Shown here: one piece after another, positions 1-8,945 of the stretch | Layout: each line of letters opens with the position of its first letter | Position numbering within the stretch: position 1 is the first letter of the stretch | From: Pseudomonas graminis | Lineage (GTDB): Bacteria; Pseudomonadota; Gammaproteobacteria; Pseudomonadales; Pseudomonadaceae | NCBI RefSeq assembly: GCF_900111735.1 | Contig: NZ_FOHW01000012.1 | Span: 1-64,000, forward strand | DNA length: 64,000 bases | Reading direction: 5' to 3' | Position numbers and translations under genes: made by a program | Notes under the pieces: generated by a model | What the model was told of the DNA's origin: nothing | The model's database searches: none | The model's input: the letters and a program-made list of their open reading frames with translations, nothing else

Positions 1-598
1 GCGTCGGATGTACCGGCCTCTTCGCGGGCAAGCGCGCTCCTACACCGATCGGCGGCGAGCAGTGACATCTGGTGGCAGACGCTGGTCTCTTCCCGCCTGA
101 ATGGAACCGGTCCCACGGAATCACCGCGTACTTCAGTGGGACCGGCTTTAGCCGGGAATGCGTCGGGTGCCACACCGCAGGGCAATTGATGTGCCCCATA
201 TCTGAATGTAGGAGCGCGCTTGCCCGCGAAAGTGTAGGCACGTACGACCATTACGCGTCGGATGTACCGGCCTCTTCGCGGGCAAGCGCGCTCCTACACT
301 GATCGGCGGCGGACAATGAGATCTGGTGGCAGACGCTGGTCTTTTCCCTGCGGAATCGAACCGGTCTACAGAAACACTGCGTACCTTAGTGGGACCGGCT
401 TTAGCCGGGAATGCGTCGGTTGTTACACCGCAGGGCAATTGACGTACTGCAGATATGTAGGAGCGCGCTTGCCCGCGAAGGCATAGGTAGGTACGACCAT
501 TACGCGTCGGATGTACCGGTCTCTTCGCGGGCAAGCGCGCTCCTGCACTGATCAGCGGCGGACAATGATATCTGGTGGCAGACGCTGGTCTTTTCCCG
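1..598. repeat. ~250-bp tandem repeat array made of REP palindromes
   Basis: Two full units (1-254 and 255-503) and a third partial unit (504-598) start with the same GCGTCGGATGTACCGG string and stay nearly identical. Each full unit contains a REP arm (CTTCGCGGGCAAGCGCGCTC), a second REP family (GGGACCGGCTTTAGCCGGGA, e.g. 137-156) and the inverse of the first arm (GTAGGAGCGCGCTTGCCCGC, e.g. 211-230). Short open frames here have no coding features. The array sits directly downstream of dctD and may begin before the window. No gene is seen in this stretch. Confidence 0.85.
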
Positions 599-628
599 GA
601 TAAAGCCGGTACTACTGACGCACTTCGA

Positions 629-1975
629 TCATCCTGTAGGGCTGACTTCAGCCAGAAAATCCTCGCGCACCAGCCCGTGCCGCTGCATCTTTTCATTCAG
701 CGTACGGCGGGGCAGTTGCAGTTCGTTCATGACTGCCTTGATGTCGCCCCGGTGCCGTCTCAGTGCCGAGCGAATGCAGTGGGCTTCGAACGCTTCTTGC
801 TGCGCCACCAGCGATTGCCCTATCGGGGTCCCTTGCGCAGCGGGACCGTCCAGCCCCAGCACCTGGCGCTCGGCCGTATTCGCCAGCTCGCGCACGTTCC
901 CCGGCCAGTCATGGCTGAGCAGATGACTGAGCTGTTCACCGCTCAACGTCGGCACGCTGCGGCCGAGGCGCTCTGCCGCATGGCGCGAGAAGTGGCTGAA
1001 CAGCATCGGGATGTCTTCTCGCCGTTCACGCAATGGCGGCAGTCGCAACTCGGCGATGTTCAGCCGATACGCCAGATCCTCGCGGAAACGCCCGGCCCTG
1101 GCTTCGTCCAGCAGATCGGGCTTGGTCGCGGCAATGATGCGCACATCAATGTCGATGCTCTGGTTCGAACCCAGTCGCTCGATCCGCCGCTCCTGAATCA
1201 CCCGCAGCAGCTTGACCTGCTGCGCCAGCGGCATGCTTTCGATCTCGTCGAGAAACACCGTGCCGCCGTGGGCGTACTCCAGCTTGCCGATTCGCTTGCC
1301 CTGGGCGCCGGTGAACGCGCCGCTTTCGTGGCCGAACAGCTCGGCTTCGAACAACTGCTCCGGGATCGCCGCGCAGTTGACCGCAACGAACGGCTTGTCT
1401 GCCCGCGGACCGAAGTCATGCAGGCAACGCGCGACCATTTCCTTGCCGCTGCCGGTCTCGCCGCGAATCAGCACATTGACCGGCAATTGCGAGAGGTCCA
1501 AGACCTGCCGCCGCAATGTCTGCATCGTCGGCGACATCCCCAGCAGCGTTGCATCCAGGCGCGAGCGGTTGTCCGCCTGCTCATGCAGCGCGCGGTTTTC
1601 CAGCACCAGGGCACGTTTCTCCAATGCCCGCCGCAGACTGCCGAGCAGGGTTTCAGGGGTAAACGGCTTCTCCAGAAAGTCATAGGCGCCATCGCGCATG
1701 GCGTCCACGGCCATCGGCACGTCACCGTGCCCGGTCAGCAAGATCACCGGCAAATCGCGATCTCGCCGCTGCAACTCGGCCAGCAACTGCAAGCCATCCA
1801 TGCCAGGCATGCGCACATCGCTAAGGATCACGCCGGGGAAGTGCTCCGGCAGCTGCGCCAGGCATGCCTCGGCACGGCTGAACAGGCGGACCTCGAACCC
1901 GGACAGCGAGAGCCATTGCTCCACCGCTTCCCGAATGGGCGCCTCGTCGTCCACCACGATTACCGAGTTCAGCAT
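629..1975 (-). CDS. dctD: C4-dicarboxylate sigma54-dependent response regulator DctD
   Basis: The 448-aa protein is an NtrC-class activator that, when phosphorylated by DctB, drives sigma54 transcription of dicarboxylate transport genes such as dctA (not in this window). A receiver domain spans residues 1-120 with phosphoacceptor Asp53 in LSDVRMPG. The AAA+ domain has Walker A GETGSGKE (172-179), the sigma54-contact loop GAFTGA (219-224) and Walker B FLDEIE (241-246). A Fis-type helix-turn-helix ends the protein. The start lies inside the 3' end of dctB (7-bp overlap), so the two are translationally coupled. Length and domain order are normal for the family. The exact target is inferred from the DctB partner. 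Confidence 0.93.
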   Translation of the reverse strand: MLNSVIVVDDEAPIREAVEQWLSLSGFEVRLFSRAEACLAQLPEHFPGVILSDVRMPGMDGLQLLAELQRRDRDLPVILLTGHGDVPMAVDAMRDGAYDFLEKPFTPETLLGSLRRALEKRALVLENRALHEQADNRSRLDATLLGMSPTMQTLRRQVLDLSQLPVNVLIRGETGSGKEMVARCLHDFGPRADKPFVAVNCAAIPEQLFEAELFGHESGAFTGAQGKRIGKLEYAHGGTVFLDEIESMPLAQQVKLLRVIQERRIERLGSNQSIDIDVRIIAATKPDLLDEARAGRFREDLAYRLNIAELRLPPLRERREDIPMLFSHFSRHAAERLGRSVPTLSGEQLSHLLSHDWPGNVRELANTAERQVLGLDGPAAQGTPIGQSLVAQQEAFEAHCIRSALRRHRGDIKAVMNELQLPRRTLNEKMQRHGLVREDFLAEVSPTG

Positions 1976-3726
1976 GGGGCTTCGGCCTCCGGGGCCTTGG
2001 TCAGACAGAAGAAAAACCGCGCGCCGTTGTTAATGTTTTCGGCGCTGAGCCGGCCGCCCAGTTCATGGACGATGGCAAACGAAACCGCAAGTCCCAGGCC
2101 CAGTCCATCGCCCACCGGTTTTGTGGTGAAAAACGGATCGAATACATTGGCCAGATGCTCTTCGGCAATTCCGCCGCCACTGTCGATCACGGAAACGCAC
2201 CAGTGCTCGCTTTGCGCGTCGATGCGGATCTCCAGACGCTTGAGCGGTTTGTCGCCCATCGCGTCCAAGGCGTTGCGCATCAGGTTGATGAGCACCTGTT
2301 CCAGCCGAATCGCGTCACCGCGCACCCAGGCCGGACGCGTCAGGTCGAGCACGCAACTGACGCGCTCTTCGCGAAGCCGCGCGTCCAGTAACAGCAGCGC
2401 CTGATCGACCACGGTGGCGAGATCGAGGCGTTCGCGCAGGCCGCTGGGGCTTTTGCGGGCGAAAGTTTTCAGGTGGCCGGTGAGCGCAGCCATGCGTGTC
2501 AGTTGCTGATCCAGCAGGCTCAACGCCTTGTACGCATCGTCGACACGGCCATGCTCCAGCAACAGGCGCAGGGTCGCGAGTTGCATGCGTTGCGCCGTCA
2601 GCGGCTGGTTGATTTCGTGGGCGAGGGCGGCGGACATCTGGCCGAGCGCCGCCAGTTTGGTCGACTGCACCAGACCGTCCTGGGCGGTGTGCAGGTCCCG
2701 CGTGCGTTCGTCGACCAACCGCTCGAGCTCTTCGCGACTGCGCTGGCGCAACCGGCCAAGTCGCCAGCGCTGATACAGAAACAGCCCGAGGAACACCAAT
2801 GTCAGCCAGATGCCTGCCGCCGCGAGACCCGCATTGCGCACATCTTCACTGGCTGCCTGCGGCTTACGCAGCAGGTGCAGGGTCCAGCCCTCGGTCGGCA
2901 GCGGCATCGACTGCCACAAGAAATCGGCCTGCTCGGCGGGGGCGTCGACCCGGCTGAGCTGGCTGTTCTCGCCGAACGTACGCAGTGGCTCCTGATGCAA
3001 GAGCGCCAGCGGCTGCTTGTCGTACTGACGCGTGCTGGCCAGTTCGGCGCGGTCTTGCTCGGTGAGAGGCCGCAGGGCCCGGTAGCGCCAGCCCGGCTGA
3101 TTGGCGATGAAGACGATGCCCTTGGCGTCACTGACCAGCAGCAGGTCATCGTTTTGCGCCCAAGTGTGTTCCAGGTCCGGAAACTCCAGCTTGACCACCA
3201 TGGCCCCGATGAACTGCCCAGCCTCGTCGAGCACTGCGCTCGACAGAAAATAACCGGGAATGCCGCTGGTCACGCCGACGGCATAAAAGCGTCCGACGCC
3301 GGTGGCGCGGGTTTGCGTGAAGTAGGGACGGAAGCCGTAATTGTGGCCCACGTAGCTGCTCGGCAGACGCCAGTTGCTGGCGCCGACGGCAAGGCCGTTG
3401 CGGTCGAGCAGTTCTAGGGTGGAGGACCGGGCAGCGCCGTTGATCTGCTCCAGTTTGAGATTGAGCGCCTGGGTGGTGTCAGCGCTGACCGGCCCGCTCA
3501 GCGCCCCCCGCAGTTGCGGATCGAGGGCCAGAACAGCCGGCAGTGCCCGGTAGCGCTCGATCAGGGTTTGCAGCGTGTTGGCATACAGCGCCAGTCGATC
3601 CCTGGAACGTTCAGCGTCTTCTTCCAGGGCATGCCGCTGAGCCTGATGCATCGCCAGTGTCGCCGCAATGACGGCACCGGCGAGGATCAGCAACACGTAG
3701 AGCACAAGGCGGACGGAACGGGGCAT
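1969..3726 (-). CDS. dctB: C4-dicarboxylate sensor histidine kinase DctB
   Basis: This is a membrane sensor kinase that detects periplasmic C4-dicarboxylates and phosphorylates DctD. An N-terminal transmembrane helix (about residues 4-24) is followed by a large periplasmic sensor region, a second helix (VFLGLFLYQRW), a coiled segment, the phosphoacceptor box ALAHEINQPL, and an HATPase domain with N box LMRNALDAM and G boxes DSGGGI and GLGLGLAVS. An AGGAGG ribosome-binding site lies 8 nt before ATG 3726 and only 2 nt before the ATG at 3732, so 3726 is preferred (585 aa). It follows bglX by about 50 nt on the same strand. Confidence 0.92.
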   Translation of the reverse strand: MPRSVRLVLYVLLILAGAVIAATLAMHQAQRHALEEDAERSRDRLALYANTLQTLIERYRALPAVLALDPQLRGALSGPVSADTTQALNLKLEQINGAARSSTLELLDRNGLAVGASNWRLPSSYVGHNYGFRPYFTQTRATGVGRFYAVGVTSGIPGYFLSSAVLDEAGQFIGAMVVKLEFPDLEHTWAQNDDLLLVSDAKGIVFIANQPGWRYRALRPLTEQDRAELASTRQYDKQPLALLHQEPLRTFGENSQLSRVDAPAEQADFLWQSMPLPTEGWTLHLLRKPQAASEDVRNAGLAAAGIWLTLVFLGLFLYQRWRLGRLRQRSREELERLVDERTRDLHTAQDGLVQSTKLAALGQMSAALAHEINQPLTAQRMQLATLRLLLEHGRVDDAYKALSLLDQQLTRMAALTGHLKTFARKSPSGLRERLDLATVVDQALLLLDARLREERVSCVLDLTRPAWVRGDAIRLEQVLINLMRNALDAMGDKPLKRLEIRIDAQSEHWCVSVIDSGGGIAEEHLANVFDPFFTTKPVGDGLGLGLAVSFAIVHELGGRLSAENINNGARFFFCLTKAPEAEAPC

Positions 3727-3775
3727 GGGCATGACCTCCTTTCAGTGGCTGGCGCATTCGCCCCGAATTCCTGCC

Positions 3776-6073
3776 TTACAGCAAATTGAACGTCGTCTCT
3801 TTCACGTTTTCCGAATCCAGTCCGATCATCAGCTTGAACTCCCCAGCCTCGGCTGCGTACTTCAGCGACGGGTTGAAGAACTTCAGGTCTTCTTCGGTCA
3901 GGGTGAAGCTCACGGATTTCTCTTCGCCAGGGTTCAGCATAATCTTCTGGAAGTTCTTCAGCTCTTTGACCGGGCGGCTGATCGAGGCGGCGACGTCGCG
4001 CAGGTAAAGCTGGACCACGGTTTCCCCGGCGACCTTGCCGGTGTTCTTGACCATGACGCTGGCGGTCAGCTTGTCCTTGCGGGTCATCTTGTTGATCGAC
4101 AGGGTGATGTCCGACACGCTGAACTGCGTATAGCTCAGGCCATAACCGAACGGGAACAGCGGGCTGGTCGGCTCTTCGAAGTAGTTCGAGGTGTAGTTCG
4201 AGTCATTCGGGCGATACGGACGACCGGTGTTCAGGTGATTGTAGTAGGCCGGCACCTGACCCACGGAACGCGGGAAGGTCATTGGCAGTTTGCCGGACGG
4301 GTTGTAGTCACCGAACAGCACGTCAGCCAGGGCATTGCCGCCCTCGGTGCCGAGGAACCAGCTTTCCACCATGGCGTCGGCCAGCTCGTTTTCTTCACCC
4401 AGCGCCAGTGGCCGGCCGTTCATCAGCACCAGCACCAACGGTTTGCCGGTGGCTTTGAGCGCGCGGATCAGCTCACGTTGACGGCCCGGGATCACCAGGT
4501 CCACGCGGCTCGCCGCTTCGTGGGACATGTTGCGCGACTCACCGACCACCGCGACCACCACGTCCGCCTGCTGAGCGGCCTTGACGGCTTCGTCGATCAT
4601 CTCCTGCTCGGGACGCGGGTCGATGGCGATCTGGTCGTCCATCTTGTTCAGGTAGGTAATGGCGTGCTGGTTGTCGGTGACGTTGGACCCTAGCGCATAA
4701 ATCAGCTTGGCCTTGTCGCCGACCGCCGCTGCGATACCGTCGTAGGCATTGACGGTCTGACGCGCCAGACCGGCCGCCGACCAGCTGCCCATCATGTCCA
4801 TCGAGCTTTTGGCCAACGGACCGATCACGGCGATGGTGCCTTGCTTCTTCAGCGGCAGGGTGTCGTTCTGGTTCTTCAGCAGTACGACGCTCTTGCGCGC
4901 GACATCGCGGGCTTCAGCGCGGTGCAAACGATTTTCGGCGTTACGGTCGGCCGGGTCATCCACTGCCGCGCCGATACGCAGGTACGGGTTGGCGAACAGG
5001 CCCATTTCCCACTTCGCGCCAAGCACCTCACGCACGGCATTGTCGACTTCTTTCTCCGACACTTCGCCGCTCTTCACCAGCCCCGGAAGCTCTTCGCCGT
5101 AGGCTTTGTCGTTCATGCTCAGGTCGACGCCGGCTTTAATCGCCAGCTTGGCGGCCTCGCGGAAGTCTTTCGCCACTCCGTGGTCGATCAACTCCTTGAT
5201 CGCGCCGTGGTCGCTGACGGTCACGCCTTTGAAGCCCCAATCCCTGCGCAAGACATCCTGCAGCAGCCAGGCATTGGCTGTGGAAGGTACGCCGTTGATG
5301 GAGTTGAGCGCGATCATCACGCCGCCGGCGCCAGCATCAATCGACGCGCGATACGGCGGCAGGTAGTCCTGCTGCATGCGCACCGGGCTCATGTCGACGG
5401 TGTTGTAATCGCGACCGCCCTCGACCGCGCCATACAGCGCGAAGTGTTTGACCACTGCCATGATGCTGTTCGGGGCCTGCATGCTGGTGCCCTGAAACGC
5501 GCGGGTCATGGTGGCGGAGATGCGCGACACCAGATACGTGTCTTCGCCGAAGCCTTCGGAGCTGCGGCCCCAGCGTGCGTCGCGGGTAATGTCGACCATC
5601 GGCGCGAAGGTCATGTCCACGCCGTCGGCGGCGGCTTCGATCGCCGACACGCGACCGGTGCGGGTGATGGCGTTCATGTCCCAGGTCGACGCGAGACCCA
5701 GGCTGATCGGGAATACCGTGCGCTGGCCGTGGACGACATCGAAGGCGAAGAACATCGGGATCTTGTTGCGGCTGTGCCCGGCAGCGTCCTGCATCGCGCG
5801 GTTATCCGGCAGCACGACGGAGTTGAACGTGCCGCCGATGCGGCCTGCGGTGATTTCCTTGAGAATTTCCGGCTTGGGCATTTCCGGGCCGATGCTGATC
5901 AGGCGCAGTTGACCGATCTTCTCGTCGAGGGTCATTTGCTTCATCAGGTTGGCGATGAATGCATTCTTGGCTGGCAGCGTGGAAGCGGTGCCGACGCCGT
6001 TGGTGGCGCTTTCGGCCCAGGCGGACTGACTGACCAGGCCGATGACGAGACTCAGTAAACACAGCTTATTCAT
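3776..6073 (-). CDS. bglX: Periplasmic beta-glucosidase BglX (GH3)
   Basis: This glycoside hydrolase family 3 enzyme releases terminal beta-D-glucosyl residues from oligosaccharides in the periplasm. Translation from ATG 6073 begins with a clear signal peptide (MNKLCLLSLVIGLVSQSAWA) and gives 765 aa, the usual BglX length. The upstream in-frame extension to 6259 lacks coding character and is excluded. The N-terminal TIM-barrel domain contains the nucleophile region VTVSDHGAI. The C-terminal alpha/beta sandwich holds the segment around VVGESRNMSHEAASR, and a fibronectin-III-like domain ends the protein. It lies upstream of dctBD on the same strand, though a functional link is not evident. Confidence 0.93.
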   Translation of the reverse strand: MNKLCLLSLVIGLVSQSAWAESATNGVGTASTLPAKNAFIANLMKQMTLDEKIGQLRLISIGPEMPKPEILKEITAGRIGGTFNSVVLPDNRAMQDAAGHSRNKIPMFFAFDVVHGQRTVFPISLGLASTWDMNAITRTGRVSAIEAAADGVDMTFAPMVDITRDARWGRSSEGFGEDTYLVSRISATMTRAFQGTSMQAPNSIMAVVKHFALYGAVEGGRDYNTVDMSPVRMQQDYLPPYRASIDAGAGGVMIALNSINGVPSTANAWLLQDVLRRDWGFKGVTVSDHGAIKELIDHGVAKDFREAAKLAIKAGVDLSMNDKAYGEELPGLVKSGEVSEKEVDNAVREVLGAKWEMGLFANPYLRIGAAVDDPADRNAENRLHRAEARDVARKSVVLLKNQNDTLPLKKQGTIAVIGPLAKSSMDMMGSWSAAGLARQTVNAYDGIAAAVGDKAKLIYALGSNVTDNQHAITYLNKMDDQIAIDPRPEQEMIDEAVKAAQQADVVVAVVGESRNMSHEAASRVDLVIPGRQRELIRALKATGKPLVLVLMNGRPLALGEENELADAMVESWFLGTEGGNALADVLFGDYNPSGKLPMTFPRSVGQVPAYYNHLNTGRPYRPNDSNYTSNYFEEPTSPLFPFGYGLSYTQFSVSDITLSINKMTRKDKLTASVMVKNTGKVAGETVVQLYLRDVAASISRPVKELKNFQKIMLNPGEEKSVSFTLTEEDLKFFNPSLKYAAEAGEFKLMIGLDSENVKETTFNLL

Positions 6074-6354
6074 GAATGGTTTTCTCAAGGCGTTGCCGGC
6101 AACTCGCGCGTAATACCGGTCAGCCATTGTTATAGGTGTCGAACCTTTGGTTTTTATTGTCGTCAGGACGGCAACGTCGCTGAACTCCTGCCTCATATGA
6201 GCATCAGTAGCGCAACGAGTTTTATCTGATTGTGGCCCTGCAATCCAGAGCCCTGACAACGCGATGGGGCAGGATTATGCCGGGGATCGTCCGGTTTGGC
6301 TAAAGTCATGACTGACAGGACTAATTATTGATGAGTACAGGGAGCACGCACGCC

Positions 6355-6978
6355 ATGCAAACAGAGCGTTATGACCACAGCCGGGGCAGTCGTTACAAAT
6401 TGTCACTGGTGTTGATGATGCTGCTGACAACACTGTTGTCCGGCTGCGGGATCAACAACATTCCGACCTACGACGAGCAGGTCAAGGCCGCTTGGGCGCA
6501 GGTGCAGAACCAGTATCAACGCCGCGCCGACCTGATCCCCAATCTGGTGGAAACAGTGAAGGGCTACGCCAAGCAAGAGCAGGACACCCTGACCGCCGTT
6601 ATTGAGGCGCGGGCCAAGGCGACGTCGATTCAGGTGGACGCCAGCACCCTGAACGATCCGGCCAAACTCAAGCAGTTCCAGGATGCACAGGGTCAACTGA
6701 CCGGCGCATTGAGCCGTTTGATGGTGGTCTCGGAACGCTATCCGGACCTGAAATCCAACCAGAACTTCCTCGCGCTGCAGTCCCAGCTTGAAGGCACCGA
6801 GAACCGCATTGCGGTGGCGCGTCGCGACTTCATCACGTCGGTCGAGCGTTACAACACCGAGATCCGCACCTTCCCGGGCCGTCTGTGGCATACGGTGATG
6901 TACAGCGATCTGCCGGTGCGTCCGAACTTTGAAGCCACTGCCGCTGACGCTGACAAAGCGCCGCAAGTGAAGTTCTGA
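6355..6978 (+). CDS. lemA: LemA family lipoprotein
   Basis: The LemA fold is a membrane-anchored helical bundle. An N-terminal hydrophobic helix ends in a lipobox (LLSGC), so the mature protein is predicted to be lipidated. It is followed by the family signature YDEQVKAAWAQVQNQYQRR and DLIPNLVETVKGY. Starts at 6328 (TTG), 6331 and 6355 (ATG) are all in frame; 6355 has an AGGGAG about 11 nt upstream and is preferred, but 6331 also has a nearby AGGA. The stop overlaps the start of the next TPM gene (TGATG). LemA next to TPM/YgcG-like genes is a common arrangement, and the molecular role is not established. The family name comes from a P. syringae study and does not imply a sensor kinase. Confidence 0.88.
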   Translation: MQTERYDHSRGSRYKLSLVLMMLLTTLLSGCGINNIPTYDEQVKAAWAQVQNQYQRRADLIPNLVETVKGYAKQEQDTLTAVIEARAKATSIQVDASTLNDPAKLKQFQDAQGQLTGALSRLMVVSERYPDLKSNQNFLALQSQLEGTENRIAVARRDFITSVERYNTEIRTFPGRLWHTVMYSDLPVRPNFEATAADADKAPQVKF

Positions 6979-7763
6979 TGGGACGCGCGCGCCGGGGAGT
7001 GCTGGTCGCGTTACTGACGATGTCGGTGGGTGTGTTTGCCCAGTGGGCGCAAGCCGACCTCACGTTTCCCCCGCTGACCGGGCGCGTCGTCGACACCGCC
7101 GGGATGATTGACAGCCCGAGCAAAGAGCATCTCGAACAGATGCTACGCGCCCATGAAGAACTGACCACCGAGCAAGTGGTGGTGGTCACATTGCCTGACC
7201 TGCAGGGCTCGACCATCGAGGACTACGGCTATCAGTTGGGTCGTCACTGGGGCATCGGGCAGAAGGGCAAGGACAACGGCGCCCTGTTGGTGGTCGCCCG
7301 GGACGAGCGCAAGGTGCGCATCGAAGTGGGTTACGGGCTGGAAGATCGACTGACGGATGCGCAGTCATCGGTGATCATCAATCAGATCATCACGCCGGCG
7401 TTCCGCCAGGGCGATTTCGTCGGCGGTATCACTAAAGGTGCCGAGGCGATGGTCCAGGTGCTCGGTGGCGATCCCCTCGCCGAGCCCGCTGTCGGCGCAA
7501 CCGGCAGTGCAGCGGCGAGCGAGGACGAAGGTGTCGACTGGAAAGTGACTCTGCTGTTTCTGGTGTTGTTCGTGGTCATCAGTTACATCAGTGCACGTTC
7601 CGGGCGGGGCAGGTCCATCGGCTCCGGTGGCGGCGGTGGATTTGGCGGTTTCGGTTCCGGCGGTTCCGGCGGCTTCGGTTCAGGAGGATCGGGCTCCGGC
7701 TCCGGCGGTATGCGCGGTGGCGGTGGTGGATTTGGCGGGGGCGGTGCCTCCGGTGGCTGGTAG
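6978..7763 (+). CDS. TPM-domain (YgcG-like) secreted/membrane protein with Gly-rich tail
   Basis: The 261-aa protein has a signal peptide (about residues 1-27), a TPM domain (about 35-160) with the family segments GRVVDTAGMID, TTEQVVVVTLPDL and VRIEVGYGLEDRLTD, one transmembrane helix (VTLLFLVLFVVISYI), and a low-complexity Gly/Ser tail ending GGGASGGW. This is the standard YgcG layout. The domain is named for TLP18.3, Psb32 and MOLO-1. Its start codon overlaps the lemA stop by one base, so translation is coupled. Function in bacteria is unclear; a role at the envelope is inferred from topology. Confidence 0.87.
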   Translation: MGRARRGVLVALLTMSVGVFAQWAQADLTFPPLTGRVVDTAGMIDSPSKEHLEQMLRAHEELTTEQVVVVTLPDLQGSTIEDYGYQLGRHWGIGQKGKDNGALLVVARDERKVRIEVGYGLEDRLTDAQSSVIINQIITPAFRQGDFVGGITKGAEAMVQVLGGDPLAEPAVGATGSAAASEDEGVDWKVTLLFLVLFVVISYISARSGRGRSIGSGGGGGFGGFGSGGSGGFGSGGSGSGSGGMRGGGGGFGGGGASGGW

Positions 7764-7790
7764 TTGTTCGCTCAGGAAGGGTTTACGTGC

Positions 7791-8408
7791 ATGACATTGC
7801 TCAATAAAGACGAACAGCAGCGGATTGCCCACTCCATCGAAACCGTCGAGCGTCAGACCGACGCGGAGTTGGTAACGGTGTTGGCGACCAGTGCTGACGA
7901 CTACACCTACGTGCCGCTGATCTGGGCCGGGGTTATCGCGCTGCTCGTGCCGGGGCTGATTAACCTGCTGACCGGCTGGCTCAATGCCAATCATTTGCTG
8001 CTGGCGCAGGTTGTTACGTTCATCGTCGTGGCGCTGGTGTGCCGGCTGCCCGGCATCACCACGCGGCTGGTGCCTGTACGCGTGCGGCACTGGCGGGCGG
8101 GCAATCTCGCCCGTCGGCAGTTTCTCGAACAGAACCTTCACGCCACCGCCAATGGCACCGGCGTGCTGATTTTTGTCAGCGAAGCCGAGCGCTATGTCGA
8201 GATCATCGTCGACGACGGCATCGCCCGGCGTGTGGACAACGAAGTCTGGCGCGCGATGGTCGAGACGTTCACCAAGCAGGTGAGGGACGGCCGGATTCTG
8301 GAGGGGTTTGTCGGGTGCATTCGTTCGTGCGGCGACGTGCTGAGCGAGCAAGTGCCGGTGACCCAGGCGCGCAACGAGTTGCCGAATCGGTTGGTGGTTT
8401 TAGACTGA
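7791..8408 (+). CDS. Second TPM-domain membrane protein
   Basis: The start at ATG 7791 is set by AGGAAGG 10 nt upstream and gives 205 aa. An upstream TTG at 7764 is excluded. The N-terminal half resembles a TPM domain (IAHSIETVERQTDAELVTVLA). Two closely spaced transmembrane helices follow (about residues 45-85), and the C-terminal part carries GVLIFVSEAERYVEIIVDDGIA, the second half of the TPM fold. Thus the domain is interrupted by a membrane hairpin. It is third in a lemA-TPM-TPM operon. No enzymatic motif is evident. Confidence 0.82.
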   Translation: MTLLNKDEQQRIAHSIETVERQTDAELVTVLATSADDYTYVPLIWAGVIALLVPGLINLLTGWLNANHLLLAQVVTFIVVALVCRLPGITTRLVPVRVRHWRAGNLARRQFLEQNLHATANGTGVLIFVSEAERYVEIIVDDGIARRVDNEVWRAMVETFTKQVRDGRILEGFVGCIRSCGDVLSEQVPVTQARNELPNRLVVLD

Positions 8409-8456
8409 GTCGTTCTCGATCGCTGCAGCGCAGATCTTGGCGGCCCATACGGCTTT

Positions 8457-8547
8457 CTGTAGGAGCAGGCTTGCTGGCGAACCCGATCAAGCAGTCAATA
8501 TTGCAGCGCCTGACCAGACGTATTCGCCAGCAAGCCGGCTCCCACAG
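8457..8547. repeat. REP pair (inverted)
   Basis: Arms CTGTAGGAGCAGGCTTGCTG and its approximate inverse CAGCAAGCCGGCTCCCACAG enclose about 50 nt. It is a typical Pseudomonas REP doublet, 49 nt after the second TPM gene. Confidence 0.8.
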
Positions 8548-8655
8548 AAGGGTATCGCTGTGCGACCGCGTGGTGTCAGGAAATGATCGTTCCCGCACCA
8601 AGCGTCTGGCTCACTCAACTGGAAATGGACTACGATCTGCGCAGCCATGGGCTGA

Positions 8656-8911
8656 ACGCTGCTGGCCACTGTCGTGGGTTTGCCGATGCTTCTGGTGCCT
8701 ACGCCAAACGAAATCGCGGATCTGCGGGCCAATGTTGTTTTTCTGGAAGCCCGAGGGGGCAAAATTCAGCTCACCCAGTGTGGCCCAAGCAGCAATAGGG
8801 TTTTGTGCACAACTAGACATCAAAGCGAACACCGCCAAAAATGGGGCTTTCGGGTGGGGCAAGGACGGCAATTGGATGATTCTGCAGGGTATTAACATGT
8901 GGTTAATTTTT
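8656..8911 (+). pseudogene. Frameshifted remnant of a small membrane-anchored protein gene, possibly of mobile-element origin
   Basis: Two adjacent frames look like parts of one gene. Frame A (8656 to about 8787) encodes a hydrophobic helix TLLATVVGLPMLL, then ADLRANVVFLEARGGKIQL and TQCG. Frame B, from about 8790 to the stop at 8911, encodes CAQLDIKANTAKNGAFG and then GKDGNWMILQGIN. From memory, the combination (membrane helix, short coiled coil, RGGK...CG, then a D...G...WMI.GI end) resembles short proteins carried by plasmids and integrative elements, but no name is certain. An in-frame TGA at 8653 cuts off any longer N-terminus. No other gene was seen in 8409-8945. Confidence 0.4.
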
Positions 8912-8945
8912 TAATTTTTTTGTTTTTGAAAAACAGGGAGCTTTT

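Noticed and set aside
1..598. Repeat array as a CRISPR
   Set aside because: Units are ~250 bp, nearly identical throughout, with REP palindromes and no spacer pattern; no cas genes are present.
575..2404. Long plus-strand open frame opposite dctD/dctB
   Set aside because: It lies antisense to two clear protein families and has no domain or ribosome site; it is a shadow caused by high GC.
6074..6259. 62-codon N-terminal extension of bglX
   Set aside because: It would put a polar segment before a perfect signal peptide and exceed the family length.
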